A DNA stretch of 64,000 nucleotides. Source: Hoeflea_A sp965249925 (lineage in GTDB: Bacteria > Pseudomonadota > Alphaproteobacteria > Rhizobiales > Rhizobiaceae). The notes beneath the pieces were generated by a model. It did not search any database. It was given only the letters and a program-made list of their open reading frames with translations, and had not been told where the DNA came from. Location of the stretch: NCBI GenBank assembly GCA_965249925.1, contig OZ252260.1:5580001-5644000 (forward strand), in the 5' to 3' direction. Shown piece after piece: positions 15,259 to 22,184 of this stretch. The translations under genes were made by a program, and so were the position numbers. Every line of letters starts with the position of its first letter. Position 1 is the stretch's first letter.

Positions 15259-16292
15259 CGAGGCCCGGCATGTCAAGCACAGGACCGCTTACCGACGAAC
15301 AGAAGAAAGAGGCAGTCGAGCTTTACGAAGCGTACGGCTCCCATGAGGCGGCTGGGAAGTCCATCGGCATATCCCGCACAGCCTTTCAACACCGCTTGTA
15401 CAAAGCACTGGAGGACGAGAAAACCAAAGCCATAGAGGTTCCCGAAGACGTTCTGGACGAAGAGGACGAGCCCACCCAAGAGATACTGGATAGGATGCGA
15501 CGAGGATATGAGCGCAAGGCCAAGGCCGCCGCCGCTCGTGAGTGGTATCGTATCCGCGTCAAGGACGACAAGCCCTATGCCATCCTATGGTTCGGTGACC
15601 CGCACTTAGGCCCGCACTGCACATGGCCAATACTCGATAGGCACATTGAGATAGCGCGGCAACCCGGCGTCTATGGCGGGAATATTGGAGACACCACGGA
15701 CTCATGGCCATGGACGGGCCGAATGGCGAAGCTCTGGGCTGAATCGGATATCTCGCACAAGTCCGAACGGAAGCTCGCGACGTGGTTCATGTTCGATGCC
15801 GGCATCAAGTGGATGCTGTGGCTTCTCGGAAACCACGACCACTGGCAGAACGCCGAGTTCTATAAGCAACTGGGTGCCAAGAACATCCCCGTTCAGGACT
15901 GGCGGGCCAAGTTCACCCTAGTCCACAATAACGGCTCAGAGACGCGCATAGACGCCGCTCATGGCCGCAAGGGCTCATCCATCTACAACCCGACGCACGG
16001 CACGCTCAGAGAGGCCAAATTTGGCGAAGACGCGCATCTATTTATCACCGGGCATACGCATACGTTCGGCCTGTTCGAATACGAGATGCCAGAGCGAAAA
16101 ACCCACACATGGCTGGCACAGGTGAGGGGATACAAGACGTTCGACCACTACGCCTTGGTGAAGGGTTTTCCTGAAGGCCAGAAGGGCCACGCCATCATGA
16201 GCGTCATCCACCCGGGGACCGGACAGGTTCAATGCTATTCGGACCCGGAAGAGGGTAATGACTATCTCCAATGGAAGAGGGCCAAGGCATGA
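15255..16292 (+). CDS. Phage metallophosphoesterase with N-terminal HTH-like segment
   Basis: This protein has 345 residues. All metallophosphatase metal-binding blocks are present: GDPHLG (D115, H117), GNIGDTTDSW, GNHDHW (N193, H194) and GHTHTFG (H267, H269). The first 50 residues (EAYGSHEAAGKSIGISRTAFQHRLY) look like a Fis- or Psq-type helix-turn-helix. That pairing is known in some phage phosphoesterases and hints at nucleic-acid substrates. The GTG start overlaps the previous stop; a Met five codons later is an alternative. The substrate cannot be inferred from sequence. Confidence 0.85.
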   Translation: MTRPGMSSTGPLTDEQKKEAVELYEAYGSHEAAGKSIGISRTAFQHRLYKALEDEKTKAIEVPEDVLDEEDEPTQEILDRMRRGYERKAKAAAAREWYRIRVKDDKPYAILWFGDPHLGPHCTWPILDRHIEIARQPGVYGGNIGDTTDSWPWTGRMAKLWAESDISHKSERKLATWFMFDAGIKWMLWLLGNHDHWQNAEFYKQLGAKNIPVQDWRAKFTLVHNNGSETRIDAAHGRKGSSIYNPTHGTLREAKFGEDAHLFITGHTHTFGLFEYEMPERKTHTWLAQVRGYKTFDHYALVKGFPEGQKGHAIMSVIHPGTGQVQCYSDPEEGNDYLQWKRAKA

Positions 16293-16462
16293 GCGAACGA
16301 AAGGGCCTTGAAGTCCGAACAGACGTTAACGCCGGCAAATACGAGCTGATGGAAGACGGCCGGCGCATCTATGAGTTCAGAAGCGCATCAGAGCTTCACG
16401 AGCTTGTCCTACAGGCGCTTTCCACACTTCGCTGGTCCCTAGGCCCCAGCCCGAAAGGATAG
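16289..16462 (+). CDS. Small phage hypothetical protein
   Basis: This gene encodes 57 residues starting MSERKGLEVRTDVNAG, from an ATG that overlaps the phosphatase stop (ATGA). The protein is soluble and mixed alpha/beta (YELMEDGRRIYEFRSASELHE). It is the last plus-strand gene of the late block. No family is recognised. Confidence 0.5.
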   Translation: MSERKGLEVRTDVNAGKYELMEDGRRIYEFRSASELHELVLQALSTLRWSLGPSPKG

Positions 16463-16499
16463 CCATCAGTGATCTTCTGAGAAGTCAGACTGTGCCACT

Positions 16500-17627
16500 T
16501 CAGACAGGCTTCTTCGGGAAATCCTTTATCCTTGCCACCAGTGAGATGATCTTGCGGCGAAATGCGGCTCGATCATCGCCCGAATGTAGCCTTCGGTGGC
16601 AATTCGGGCAAAGCGCTATCGCGTTGTCGATGGAGTCAGGTCCGCCTTCCGCGAGCCACCGAACATGATGGACTTCCAGATACGGTGTTCCATCATTACG
16701 AATGAATGGCGCGTTGTGGCCGCAACCCTCGCAAATGCCCATTGCATTATCCAGCACCCAAGCAGCGATCTCCGGGTTACGGATAAACTGACTGCTTTCA
16801 CGTGATGATCGCGAAACTTGGTCGGAACCGTTTGGGGGGAGGCCATCCCCACGTCTCTTCTTGCGCGCAGACAATACTCTTGTTGCAAACGCCTCTGCGT
16901 CATCAGTCGGCAATTCCGGCTCATTCTCTCGTTGCCATTCTTCGTTGATCAGAGCAATGATCTGCCCCTTGGGCTTCCCAATATTTCGCAACGGAGGGTA
17001 GCCCTTTACGTAAGGCATTCCCAATTCTTCCATTACGGCAGAGATATTCTGCATGCGTCGTTCGTAAGCGGTTTCACTCCTTGCTGTCAGCGTCTTGAGG
17101 ACCTGTCGCCTAAGTTCTGACTTGTTTAACCGCTGACCGTCTCTCTCAGCATCCCAGAGTTTACGGTACGCTGAGACGCAGGCCCGTAACTCGTTAGGCG
17201 TCCATTCTGAACCTCTGGTCGCCTTTTTGCCTACTGCTAGGTACTCGCCAGTATCTGCTTTAAAGTCAATAAGCTTCATAACAAGCTGATCTTCGGGCCA
17301 GCGTGCTACCGCACTTCGTTGGGTTCCGGCCGGCGCTTCTGAGCGCAACATTATCACTCGGAACTCACGGGATCCTGCCCACACATCCTGCAGGTGCTTG
17401 ATGCGTCTTTTGTTCCTTGGCGAATATCTCCACGATTCGAGGGTAGGATGCTCCCTTGTGTCTGCGATGACTTTAGCGCCATCGTAACTGATCTCATCTT
17501 CCCAGAGGGTAATTACCGTGACCGAGCGATCCGGGCTTTGCGCGGACCAAGCGTACCGATCCTTGGTTGTAGCGCCGAGGTGTTCATAGGCCTCAATTAC
17601 CGGCCATTTTCGCTGTTTCGTCGCCAT
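16500..17627 (-). CDS. HNH endonuclease, McrA-like
   Basis: This protein has 375 residues. The C-terminus (about 299-349) is a zinc-stabilised HNH nuclease: CEGCGHNAPF, then LEVHHVRWLAEGG, then DNAIALCPNCHRRLH, the pattern of McrA-type modified-DNA restriction enzymes. The N-terminal 280 residues, beginning with ITLWEDEISYDGAKVI, form a separate domain that may recognise DNA or its modification. AAGGGG precedes the ATG. The gene is read against the late block, so it is probably an independently expressed cargo gene. It could exclude other phages, but a homing or packaging-linked role is also possible. Confidence 0.75.
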   Translation of the reverse strand: MATKQRKWPVIEAYEHLGATTKDRYAWSAQSPDRSVTVITLWEDEISYDGAKVIADTREHPTLESWRYSPRNKRRIKHLQDVWAGSREFRVIMLRSEAPAGTQRSAVARWPEDQLVMKLIDFKADTGEYLAVGKKATRGSEWTPNELRACVSAYRKLWDAERDGQRLNKSELRRQVLKTLTARSETAYERRMQNISAVMEELGMPYVKGYPPLRNIGKPKGQIIALINEEWQRENEPELPTDDAEAFATRVLSARKKRRGDGLPPNGSDQVSRSSRESSQFIRNPEIAAWVLDNAMGICEGCGHNAPFIRNDGTPYLEVHHVRWLAEGGPDSIDNAIALCPNCHRRLHSGDDRAAFRRKIISLVARIKDFPKKPV

Positions 17628-17649
17628 CCCCTTCTACACAGCCACAAGC

Positions 17650-18012
17650 TTAGCTCGCCCAGTAGCCAAGCAGACACTTGACCATGTAATCTGCGACTTT
17701 CTCTGCCTGTTCTCCTGATAGATCATCCAACACCTTTGAGGGTGTGAAAATGTATCCTTCACTATAGGCATATTTTCCGAGGCACCAGATGGCGTCAATA
17801 TGAATGTCCGACTTGTCTCTATTGTCCCACAAAAACATACTGAAACTTGTGATGCGCGCCAAACAATCGTTCCGACCTTGGCACGCTTTCTTGAGAATTG
17901 CCGTTAATTCTTCGAGGCGGAGGTCAGATAGACTTTGAGAGTGAGTGACTGTTGCGGGTGTAGTCAGCAGCGCGGATAGAAGGAGAAAGACTGGAAATCG
18001 GATCGGCTTCAT
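17650..18012 (-). CDS. Secreted hypothetical protein
   Basis: This gene encodes 120 residues with a Sec signal peptide (MKPIRFPVFLLLSALLTTPA, cleavage near HSQS). The mature part is helical with four Cys (KKACQG, NDCLAR, IWCLGK, VKCLLG), probably two disulphides. It lies just upstream of the HNH gene on the same strand. No known family is recognised; a small periplasmic cargo protein of the prophage is the most that can be said. Confidence 0.5.
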   Translation of the reverse strand: MKPIRFPVFLLLSALLTTPATVTHSQSLSDLRLEELTAILKKACQGRNDCLARITSFSMFLWDNRDKSDIHIDAIWCLGKYAYSEGYIFTPSKVLDDLSGEQAEKVADYMVKCLLGYWAS

Positions 18013-18148
18013 GATTCAACGTCCCCACCCGAGAACGAACCCATCGAACCACATCCGACACTAGCGAGCAAATTTAATGTACCGTGCTTGCCGCGTTCCG
18101 ATTTCGTTCGCTATCGTGTGGTGCGGCTCGTAACCGTACGAGCAAAAC

Positions 18149-18396
18149 ATGCAAGACATCACGACATTCACAACATTGGGCGACATTAAGCGCGGCGGGT
18201 GCGTTCTCATAGCTAACTGTGCATTGGCAGGGACTGTGGCCATGGACGAGAACTGGACGTTGACGAGCTGATAGCCAAGTACGGCGACGACCACTGCATC
18301 ATTCAGGAGAAGACGATAACGTCACGGCTCCGGTGTGAGAAATGCGGTTGGTTGGGTGGCTGGCTGCACTTTCGGCCGTCCAGTAACAGCGCTTGA
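18149..18396 (+). pseudogene. Frameshifted zinc-ribbon phage protein
   Basis: The frame from the ATG at 18149 reads MQDITTFTTLGDIKRGGCVL and stops early. In the next frame, from about 18,215, the reading continues RDCGHGRELDVDELIAKYGD and ends with LRCEKCGWLGGW at a TGA at 18394-18396. The joined product is about 82 residues and has the C..CGH...C..CG layout of a small zinc ribbon common in alphaproteobacteria. The total length is one base short of a whole number of codons, so a single-base loss near 18,200-18,235, or an assembly error, explains it. Confidence 0.5.
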
Positions 18397-18493
18397 GGGT
18401 CGACCGAAAACTGTCACCATTTCGCCACAATTCGTCACATATCTGACACAGACATATTCCGATTCCCGGCTAAATTGAGTATTATGGAGAGAA

Positions 18494-18543
18494 TTCGTCG
18501 ATTTTTGGTTGAATTCTGTTCCGATTGGCCAATTTTCGTCGAT
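18494..18543. repeat. Short direct repeats in a gene-free stretch
   Basis: TTCGTCGAT occurs at 18494-18502 and 18535-18543 within the 198-base gap before the small membrane-protein gene at 18595. It may be a repressor-binding pair or chance. Nothing else is clear in the gap. Confidence 0.25.
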
Positions 18544-18594
18544 CTCAGCTTTTAAACCTGCGTTAACGGGGCTTGAGCTAATAAATAGGGGTGT

Positions 18595-18813
18595 ATGAGG
18601 ATGAGATTTGCATTCGATACGTTCCGGGCAATCCGGGACGGGAACCGCGAACGACGGATACACATCGCGGAAACCCTGGTCCTTTGGTTTGTGGCCGGGG
18701 CCTTTATCACGTCCACAGTTTTCACATTTCTCCCTCCTGACGATAGCACTGCGGTCGCGCTCTTGGGCGGTGCTGTTGTGGCGGCCGTTGGTGCCGTACT
18801 GAAACTCGCCTAA
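18595..18813 (+). CDS. Small membrane protein
   Basis: This gene encodes 72 residues with a basic N-terminus (RDGNRERRIHIAE) and two membrane spans (LVLWFVAGAFITSTVF and TAVALLGGAVVAAVGAVL). A second, larger membrane-protein gene follows 16 bases later, so the two probably form a unit. Function unknown; small phage membrane proteins of this shape include exclusion and holin-like proteins, but no family signature is present. Confidence 0.5.
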   Translation: MRMRFAFDTFRAIRDGNRERRIHIAETLVLWFVAGAFITSTVFTFLPPDDSTAVALLGGAVVAAVGAVLKLA

Positions 18814-18829
18814 CCCAACCCATTCCAAC

Positions 18830-19174
18830 ATGCATGGATTTTGGTACTTCCTGGCAAATCCGGGATTTGCGCTCTTGGTGGGCATACTCATCGTAGCCTA
18901 TCTGGTTCGTCTCGGATATCACAAGAATGACGAAGGCGCATTGGAGCGACGGCGATGCGCCAGTGTGTTTATGCTCGGTGCGTCTGCCTATACGTTCTTG
19001 GTGCTGGTGGCGTCGGAGCTAGCATTCAACGGACCTCACATCTCGGATCTGATCAGCGAGGGATTCGGAGAAAAGCGCGTCGGCTACCTATTGCTTGGCA
19101 TTACCTTGGACGCGACCTTCAAGATATGGGACGAGTTCCGGCACTCAAAGGCTTCTGCCAAGGCAAAAACCTAA
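18830..19174 (+). CDS. Membrane protein of unknown function
   Basis: This gene encodes 114 residues. Membrane helices lie at about residues 11-28 (FALLVGILIVAYLVRLGY), 44-64 (VFMLGASAYTFLVLVASEL) and possibly 85-97. The tail is basic and soluble (DEFRHSKASAKAKT). It is paired with the small membrane protein at 18595. It lies at the junction between plus- and minus-strand blocks of the prophage. Unknown function. Confidence 0.5.
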   Translation: MHGFWYFLANPGFALLVGILIVAYLVRLGYHKNDEGALERRRCASVFMLGASAYTFLVLVASELAFNGPHISDLISEGFGEKRVGYLLLGITLDATFKIWDEFRHSKASAKAKT

Positions 19175-19328
19175 CTTGAGCGGCTGGAGCCTCCTGCCCC
19201 ACCTCAATATCCCTATCCTCATCAAGCTCAAGATACCCATGCGATACCAGCCAGCCTTCAATGATGAGGTTCATGGCTTCTTCGTCTGACAGTCCCTTTT
19301 CTCCCGTATTTCGGCAAAGGCTTTTCAA
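19119..19328 (-). CDS. Possible small hypothetical protein
   Basis: This frame gives 69 residues from a TTG start. The sequence SDEEAMNLIIEGWLVSHGYL has the look of coding sequence, but the end overlaps the opposite-strand membrane-protein gene by 56 bases. If real, it is the last gene of the minus-strand block that begins next to the tRNA. Confidence 0.35.
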   Translation of the reverse strand: MKSLCRNTGEKGLSDEEAMNLIIEGWLVSHGYLELDEDRDIEVGQEAPAAQVRFLPWQKPLSAGTRPIS

Positions 19329-19365
19329 GCGCTGCCAGTATGTGGGGAGGGAAGGGGGTCATGGG

Positions 19366-19569
19366 CTACTTCATTTCGACGGTCGGTGTCCTATGCAATA
19401 GTTGTGTGCGTAGAGCCTCAAAGGATGTGCTGCACTCATAAGCCGTGCCATCCACCATTCGAATGACTATCCCGGCTTCAACAACCTCCACCGACACTAT
19501 GTGCTCTGGGTTCAAGTAGAGGGTGATGTTGTCTGCGTCGCTACCCCTCAGGACCGCTACAAGTCTCAT
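19366..19569 (-). CDS. Small phage hypothetical protein
   Basis: This gene encodes 67 residues and is beta-rich (MRLVAVLRGSDADNITLYLN ... GIVIRMVDGTAYECSTSFEA). It reads like a small single-domain protein with a two-stranded hairpin and a C-terminal helix. It belongs to the minus-strand cluster 19,366-21,688. No family is recognised. Confidence 0.5.
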   Translation of the reverse strand: MRLVAVLRGSDADNITLYLNPEHIVSVEVVEAGIVIRMVDGTAYECSTSFEALRTQLLHRTPTVEMK

Positions 19570-19621
19570 CGCTGTCTTTAGCCTCCCACCTTCCTCACAT
19601 ATTCCCTAACACCGGATATCT

Positions 19622-20014
19622 TTACCCACACCACGGTTCCCGCCTGCCAGTCCATGGCTGGGCTAAACCTTCTTCAACCAACACCGCCCCAACATCTTCA
19701 CCATTAGCATAGACAATGCCAAGAGTCCGTCCGAACCTGTCTGTGAGCCTGCCGTCTGCCGGATCTCCGCGTGTGATAGTAATGGTGCTACCGGCCAGAA
19801 GTTCGCGTAGCCGGTTCGTTGCGTCATCACCCAAGTTTCGCTCATACGCGCACTTCGCTCTGCCACCGGTTTCTGGCGCGTCTATAGTGGCAAGTCTGAT
19901 GGTTTCTCCCGCAATGACGACTGTGTCACCGTCGATGACGCGGAACGGTATCTGTTGGGCCTGTACGGGGCTCAGGAAGGCTATCAGAAGGATGAGGGGG
20001 AGAAGGTGGTGCAA
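19622..20014 (-). CDS. Exported thermonuclease-like (SNase) protein
   Basis: This protein has 130 residues. A signal peptide (LLPLILLIAFLSPVQAQQ) precedes a staphylococcal-nuclease-like domain: FRVIDGDTVVIAGETIRL, then IDAPET, CAYERNLGDDA and RFGRTLGIVYANG. These correspond to the calcium-binding and catalytic Arg/Glu/Arg positions of the family. It would degrade DNA or RNA in the periplasm or outside. The TTG start is supported by AAGGA nine bases upstream and by the signal peptide. A secreted nuclease in a prophage block could remove incoming DNA or scavenge nucleotides, which is inference. Confidence 0.75.
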   Translation of the reverse strand: MHHLLPLILLIAFLSPVQAQQIPFRVIDGDTVVIAGETIRLATIDAPETGGRAKCAYERNLGDDATNRLRELLAGSTITITRGDPADGRLTDRFGRTLGIVYANGEDVGAVLVEEGLAQPWTGRREPWCG

Positions 20015-20019
20015 GGGTG

Positions 20020-20292
20020 TCAGTCCTTGTTTGCCGCGACTTTTGCTGAGTAACTGTACGCATCAACCTTCTTACTCGGGCCGTGCTTGTCCCACCAGAG
20101 AGCGGCCAGCGACTTTCGGTTGCCGTAGTAGCGTTCAAGCACTCGGTGAAATGCGGCAATTCTCCTTTTGGCCTCCTGAACGGCCGGTTCGGTTTCATCG
20201 CCCTTGTAGGCGTCGACAAGGCTTTCTTCGGTGTCTATGGCCACGCTCAGTGCGATACGAACGGCCTGTTTATCGGTCAACCTTTCAGTCAT
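20020..20292 (-). CDS. Small helical phage protein
   Basis: This gene encodes 90 residues starting MTERLTDKQAVRIALSVAID. The ATG at 20292 follows GGAAGAG and overlaps the stop of the gene before it. It is all-helical and soluble, with a basic C-terminus. It is part of a compact minus-strand operon of small genes (21,688 to 19,366). No family is recognised. Confidence 0.55.
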   Translation of the reverse strand: MTERLTDKQAVRIALSVAIDTEESLVDAYKGDETEPAVQEAKRRIAAFHRVLERYYGNRKSLAALWWDKHGPSKKVDAYSYSAKVAANKD

Positions 20293-20480
20293 CACTCTTC
20301 CAACGCCTTCTGCTCTTCGGGGCTGTCTATCGTCATGGTATAGCCGCAGCACTTGGGCCAGCCAGTGGATAGGGTAGCTTTCACCGCATCAAGCCGCTGC
20401 TCACGTCCGCACGTTTTGCACCAGACTTTGCCGCGCTTGAATTGCGGTATCTGGGATAGGTCATCTGCCAGTGTCATCAT
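20292..20480 (-). CDS. Small zinc-finger-like protein
   Basis: This gene encodes 62 residues from the ATG at 20480; a GTG two codons earlier and a second ATG are alternatives. CKTCGREQRLDAV and then WPKCCGYTM give two paired-Cys knuckles, a small zinc ribbon. It overlaps the following gene by ATGA. It is probably a nucleic-acid-binding accessory protein, inferred from the fold only. Confidence 0.5.
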   Translation of the reverse strand: MMTLADDLSQIPQFKRGKVWCKTCGREQRLDAVKATLSTGWPKCCGYTMTIDSPEEQKALEE

Positions 20481-20482
20481 CC

Positions 20483-20818
20483 TCACCCATTCTCTTTCTG
20501 TGGGGGCTCTGGGAGGGGAGGACGGCGTAGTTCCTCAATGGCCGCGAGAACCGCTTGGTCTGCGGTGTGCTCGTCAAAGTCAACGAGGTCGTAGTAACCG
20601 TCTTCCCGGTCTATCTCGCCGTCCACGATACCGGCTTCCACCAGCGCGATGTAGATTTCATATTTCCAACTGGAGTTGCCGAAGGGCCGCTTGCCGGAGA
20701 AGGCTTCACCCTTGTCCCATAGCGCGGTAAGCAGCTCGGTCAGATACTCACGAACGGTGGAGGCTCCCGCGTCGTTCATTTGGTCCATAGGTGTTGCTAG
20801 TACTGCTTTTCCGTCCAT
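20483..20818 (-). CDS. Hypothetical phage protein
   Basis: This gene encodes 111 residues and has a good ribosome binding site (AAGGAG) before the ATG. The sequence STVREYLTELLTALWDKGEA leads into a GKRPFGNSSWKYEIYIALVEAGI segment typical of small phage proteins of unknown role. A Pro-rich tail (RRPPLPEPPQKENG) follows. It lies in the minus-strand early-type cluster; the next gene begins three bases after its stop. Confidence 0.6.
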   Translation of the reverse strand: MDGKAVLATPMDQMNDAGASTVREYLTELLTALWDKGEAFSGKRPFGNSSWKYEIYIALVEAGIVDGEIDREDGYYDLVDFDEHTADQAVLAAIEELRRPPLPEPPQKENG

Positions 20819-20862
20819 CGTTGTTTACTCCTTCGGCGCTGAGTCCATTGCTTGCCAGTTGC

Positions 20863-21075
20863 TCATAGCTCGGCCTCTAGGCAATCACGAGCCGATAGCA
20901 TCCGCTCAATTGCATCCCGTATCCGTGGCCAGCTATCAACGGGACAGCTAAAGTAGTAGTCAGACGCTGTGGGCGGTGAGCCGCCGTGCTTGTTGCCAAG
21001 CTGCTGTACGATGGTTACGCGCTCGCCAACACGCAGTTCGTAGCTACCGACCGTTTCTGAAACCGATATCTCCAT
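20863..21075 (-). CDS. Small phage hypothetical protein
   Basis: This gene encodes 70 residues. GAGAGGAATAAG precedes the ATG. A beta-rich N-terminus (SYELRVGERVTIVQQLG) is followed by a helical C-terminus. It starts six bases from the stop of the gene at 21082. No family is recognised. Confidence 0.5.
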   Translation of the reverse strand: MEISVSETVGSYELRVGERVTIVQQLGNKHGGSPPTASDYYFSCPVDSWPRIRDAIERMLSARDCLEAEL

Positions 21076-21081
21076 TCCGGC

Positions 21082-21330
21082 TTATTCCTCTCTTTGTATT
21101 GGTGTGGGGGAGGGCTGGTCGACAAGTGGCAGATTGGCCGCTAGAGACAGAACCATGCCACGAGCGCAAGGGATGGACTGGGCCAGCCTGCGAACCTCGT
21201 CCGGCCCCCAATCTTCCATCTCACCCAGAACGCGTTCGAAAAGCGGAGCATCGTTCATGAAGCACTGCGCCAGATCGCTGGCAGAAAGTTCAACGAGAAG
21301 CTCTGTTTGGTTCGAGTAACTTTCAGCCAT
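21082..21330 (-). CDS. Small phage hypothetical protein
   Basis: This gene encodes 82 residues starting MAESYSNQTELLVELSASDL. The start at 21330 follows GGAGAATGAG; the frame is open further upstream but without a site. The protein is acidic and helical with a Pro-rich tail. It follows the first gene of the cluster by one base. Confidence 0.5.
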   Translation of the reverse strand: MAESYSNQTELLVELSASDLAQCFMNDAPLFERVLGEMEDWGPDEVRRLAQSIPCARGMVLSLAANLPLVDQPSPTPIQREE

Positions 21331-21331
21331 C

Positions 21332-21688
21332 TCATTCTCCTTCGCTCTTTTGTGTAGGTGTGTGGAAGGGGATAGGCGCGTTTGCGGCCCTTCGGACAAC
21401 ATCCAGCGCTAAGGCGAAATGCTGCTCAAGCCAAGAAACATCCTCGCTAGTCCATCGGCCCGTTACCGATAGCTTTAGGGTGCCGCCGTTCGGCAGCGAG
21501 CAGTGCCAACCAACATTGTTTGGCGCTTGCCGTATTGTATCCAAAACAGCGCGATCTATGTGGTTCTCGGCACGTAGTTTTTCTATTTCCCTTGCCGCTG
21601 CGTGTTCGTATTCGGACTTAGCAAGTGTCGGGTCCAACAATTCGGATATCAATTCTGCATGTGGCCTTGCGGCTGCTTCGTCTTCCAT
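21332..21688 (-). CDS. Hypothetical protein, first gene of the minus-strand cluster
   Basis: This gene encodes 118 residues starting MEDEAAARPHAELISELLDP. The frame stays open upstream into the tRNA gene, giving the well-known false peptide RTHDPLTPSQVRYRTALRS. I therefore place the start at 21688, where GGAGAGCAGAG precedes the ATG. A helical N-terminus is followed by a beta-rich part (HCSLPNGGTLKLSVTGRWTS). About 190 bases without a gene separate it from the tRNA; they should contain the promoter of the cluster, but no clear -35/-10 pair is visible. Confidence 0.55.
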   Translation of the reverse strand: MEDEAAARPHAELISELLDPTLAKSEYEHAAAREIEKLRAENHIDRAVLDTIRQAPNNVGWHCSLPNGGTLKLSVTGRWTSEDVSWLEQHFALALDVVRRAANAPIPFHTPTQKSEGE

Positions 21689-21882
21689 TCTCTGCTCTCC
21701 TTTCCAACATGGAAGAGAGCCGCGACGGAACGAAGCGAGAAACTTATGGGGCTTTCTATGGGGCTCTGTGTCCCATAATTTGCCTATCCATGACGTTTTT
21801 TGCCTTTTTGTTCTCGCCTGTCTGCTTTCCCCTTGCGCCAAACCTACCAGAAAGCTAAGGAATTCAAGCCTTTTTGGCAGGT

Positions 21883-21959
<77 letters not shown>

Positions 21960-21983
21960 TTTTGTAAGGGTCCGTTCCGAAAA

Positions 21984-22029
21984 CATGGGTTACACTTTAT
22001 TCCGGGCCCATGGTTCACAGTTGCTCCGG
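21984..22029. repeat. Tandem imperfect repeats, probable insertion-sequence end remnant
   Basis: CATGGGTTACACTTTATTCC (21984 on) and CATGGTTCACAGTTGCTCC (22009 on) are imperfect direct copies, each followed by GG. Multiple staggered copies of such a sequence are typical of transposase-binding ends of IS21-like and related elements. No transposase gene is present, and the rest of the 225-base stretch to 22,184 shows no gene, so this appears to be a decayed insertion. Confidence 0.4.
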
Positions 22030-22184
22030 GGGCAAGAGACTACTGATGTGAACGACGAAAAGCGAAAGCTTTTCGGCATCGACTTCGTTCACAAACTCAG
22101 CTCGACGCATGCTCGATGCCGGCTGGGCCAAACCAGGCGGCCCTGATGGTCCGTGTGATACACCAACTCGGTTTCTTGAAACGG

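Noticed and set aside
18061..18294. Minus-strand frame of 77 codons
   Set aside because: It is the shadow of the frameshifted zinc-ribbon gene and has no ribosome site.
18322..18891. Minus-strand frame of 189 codons
   Set aside because: It overlaps two better plus-strand membrane-protein genes, and its sequence has no protein-like pattern.
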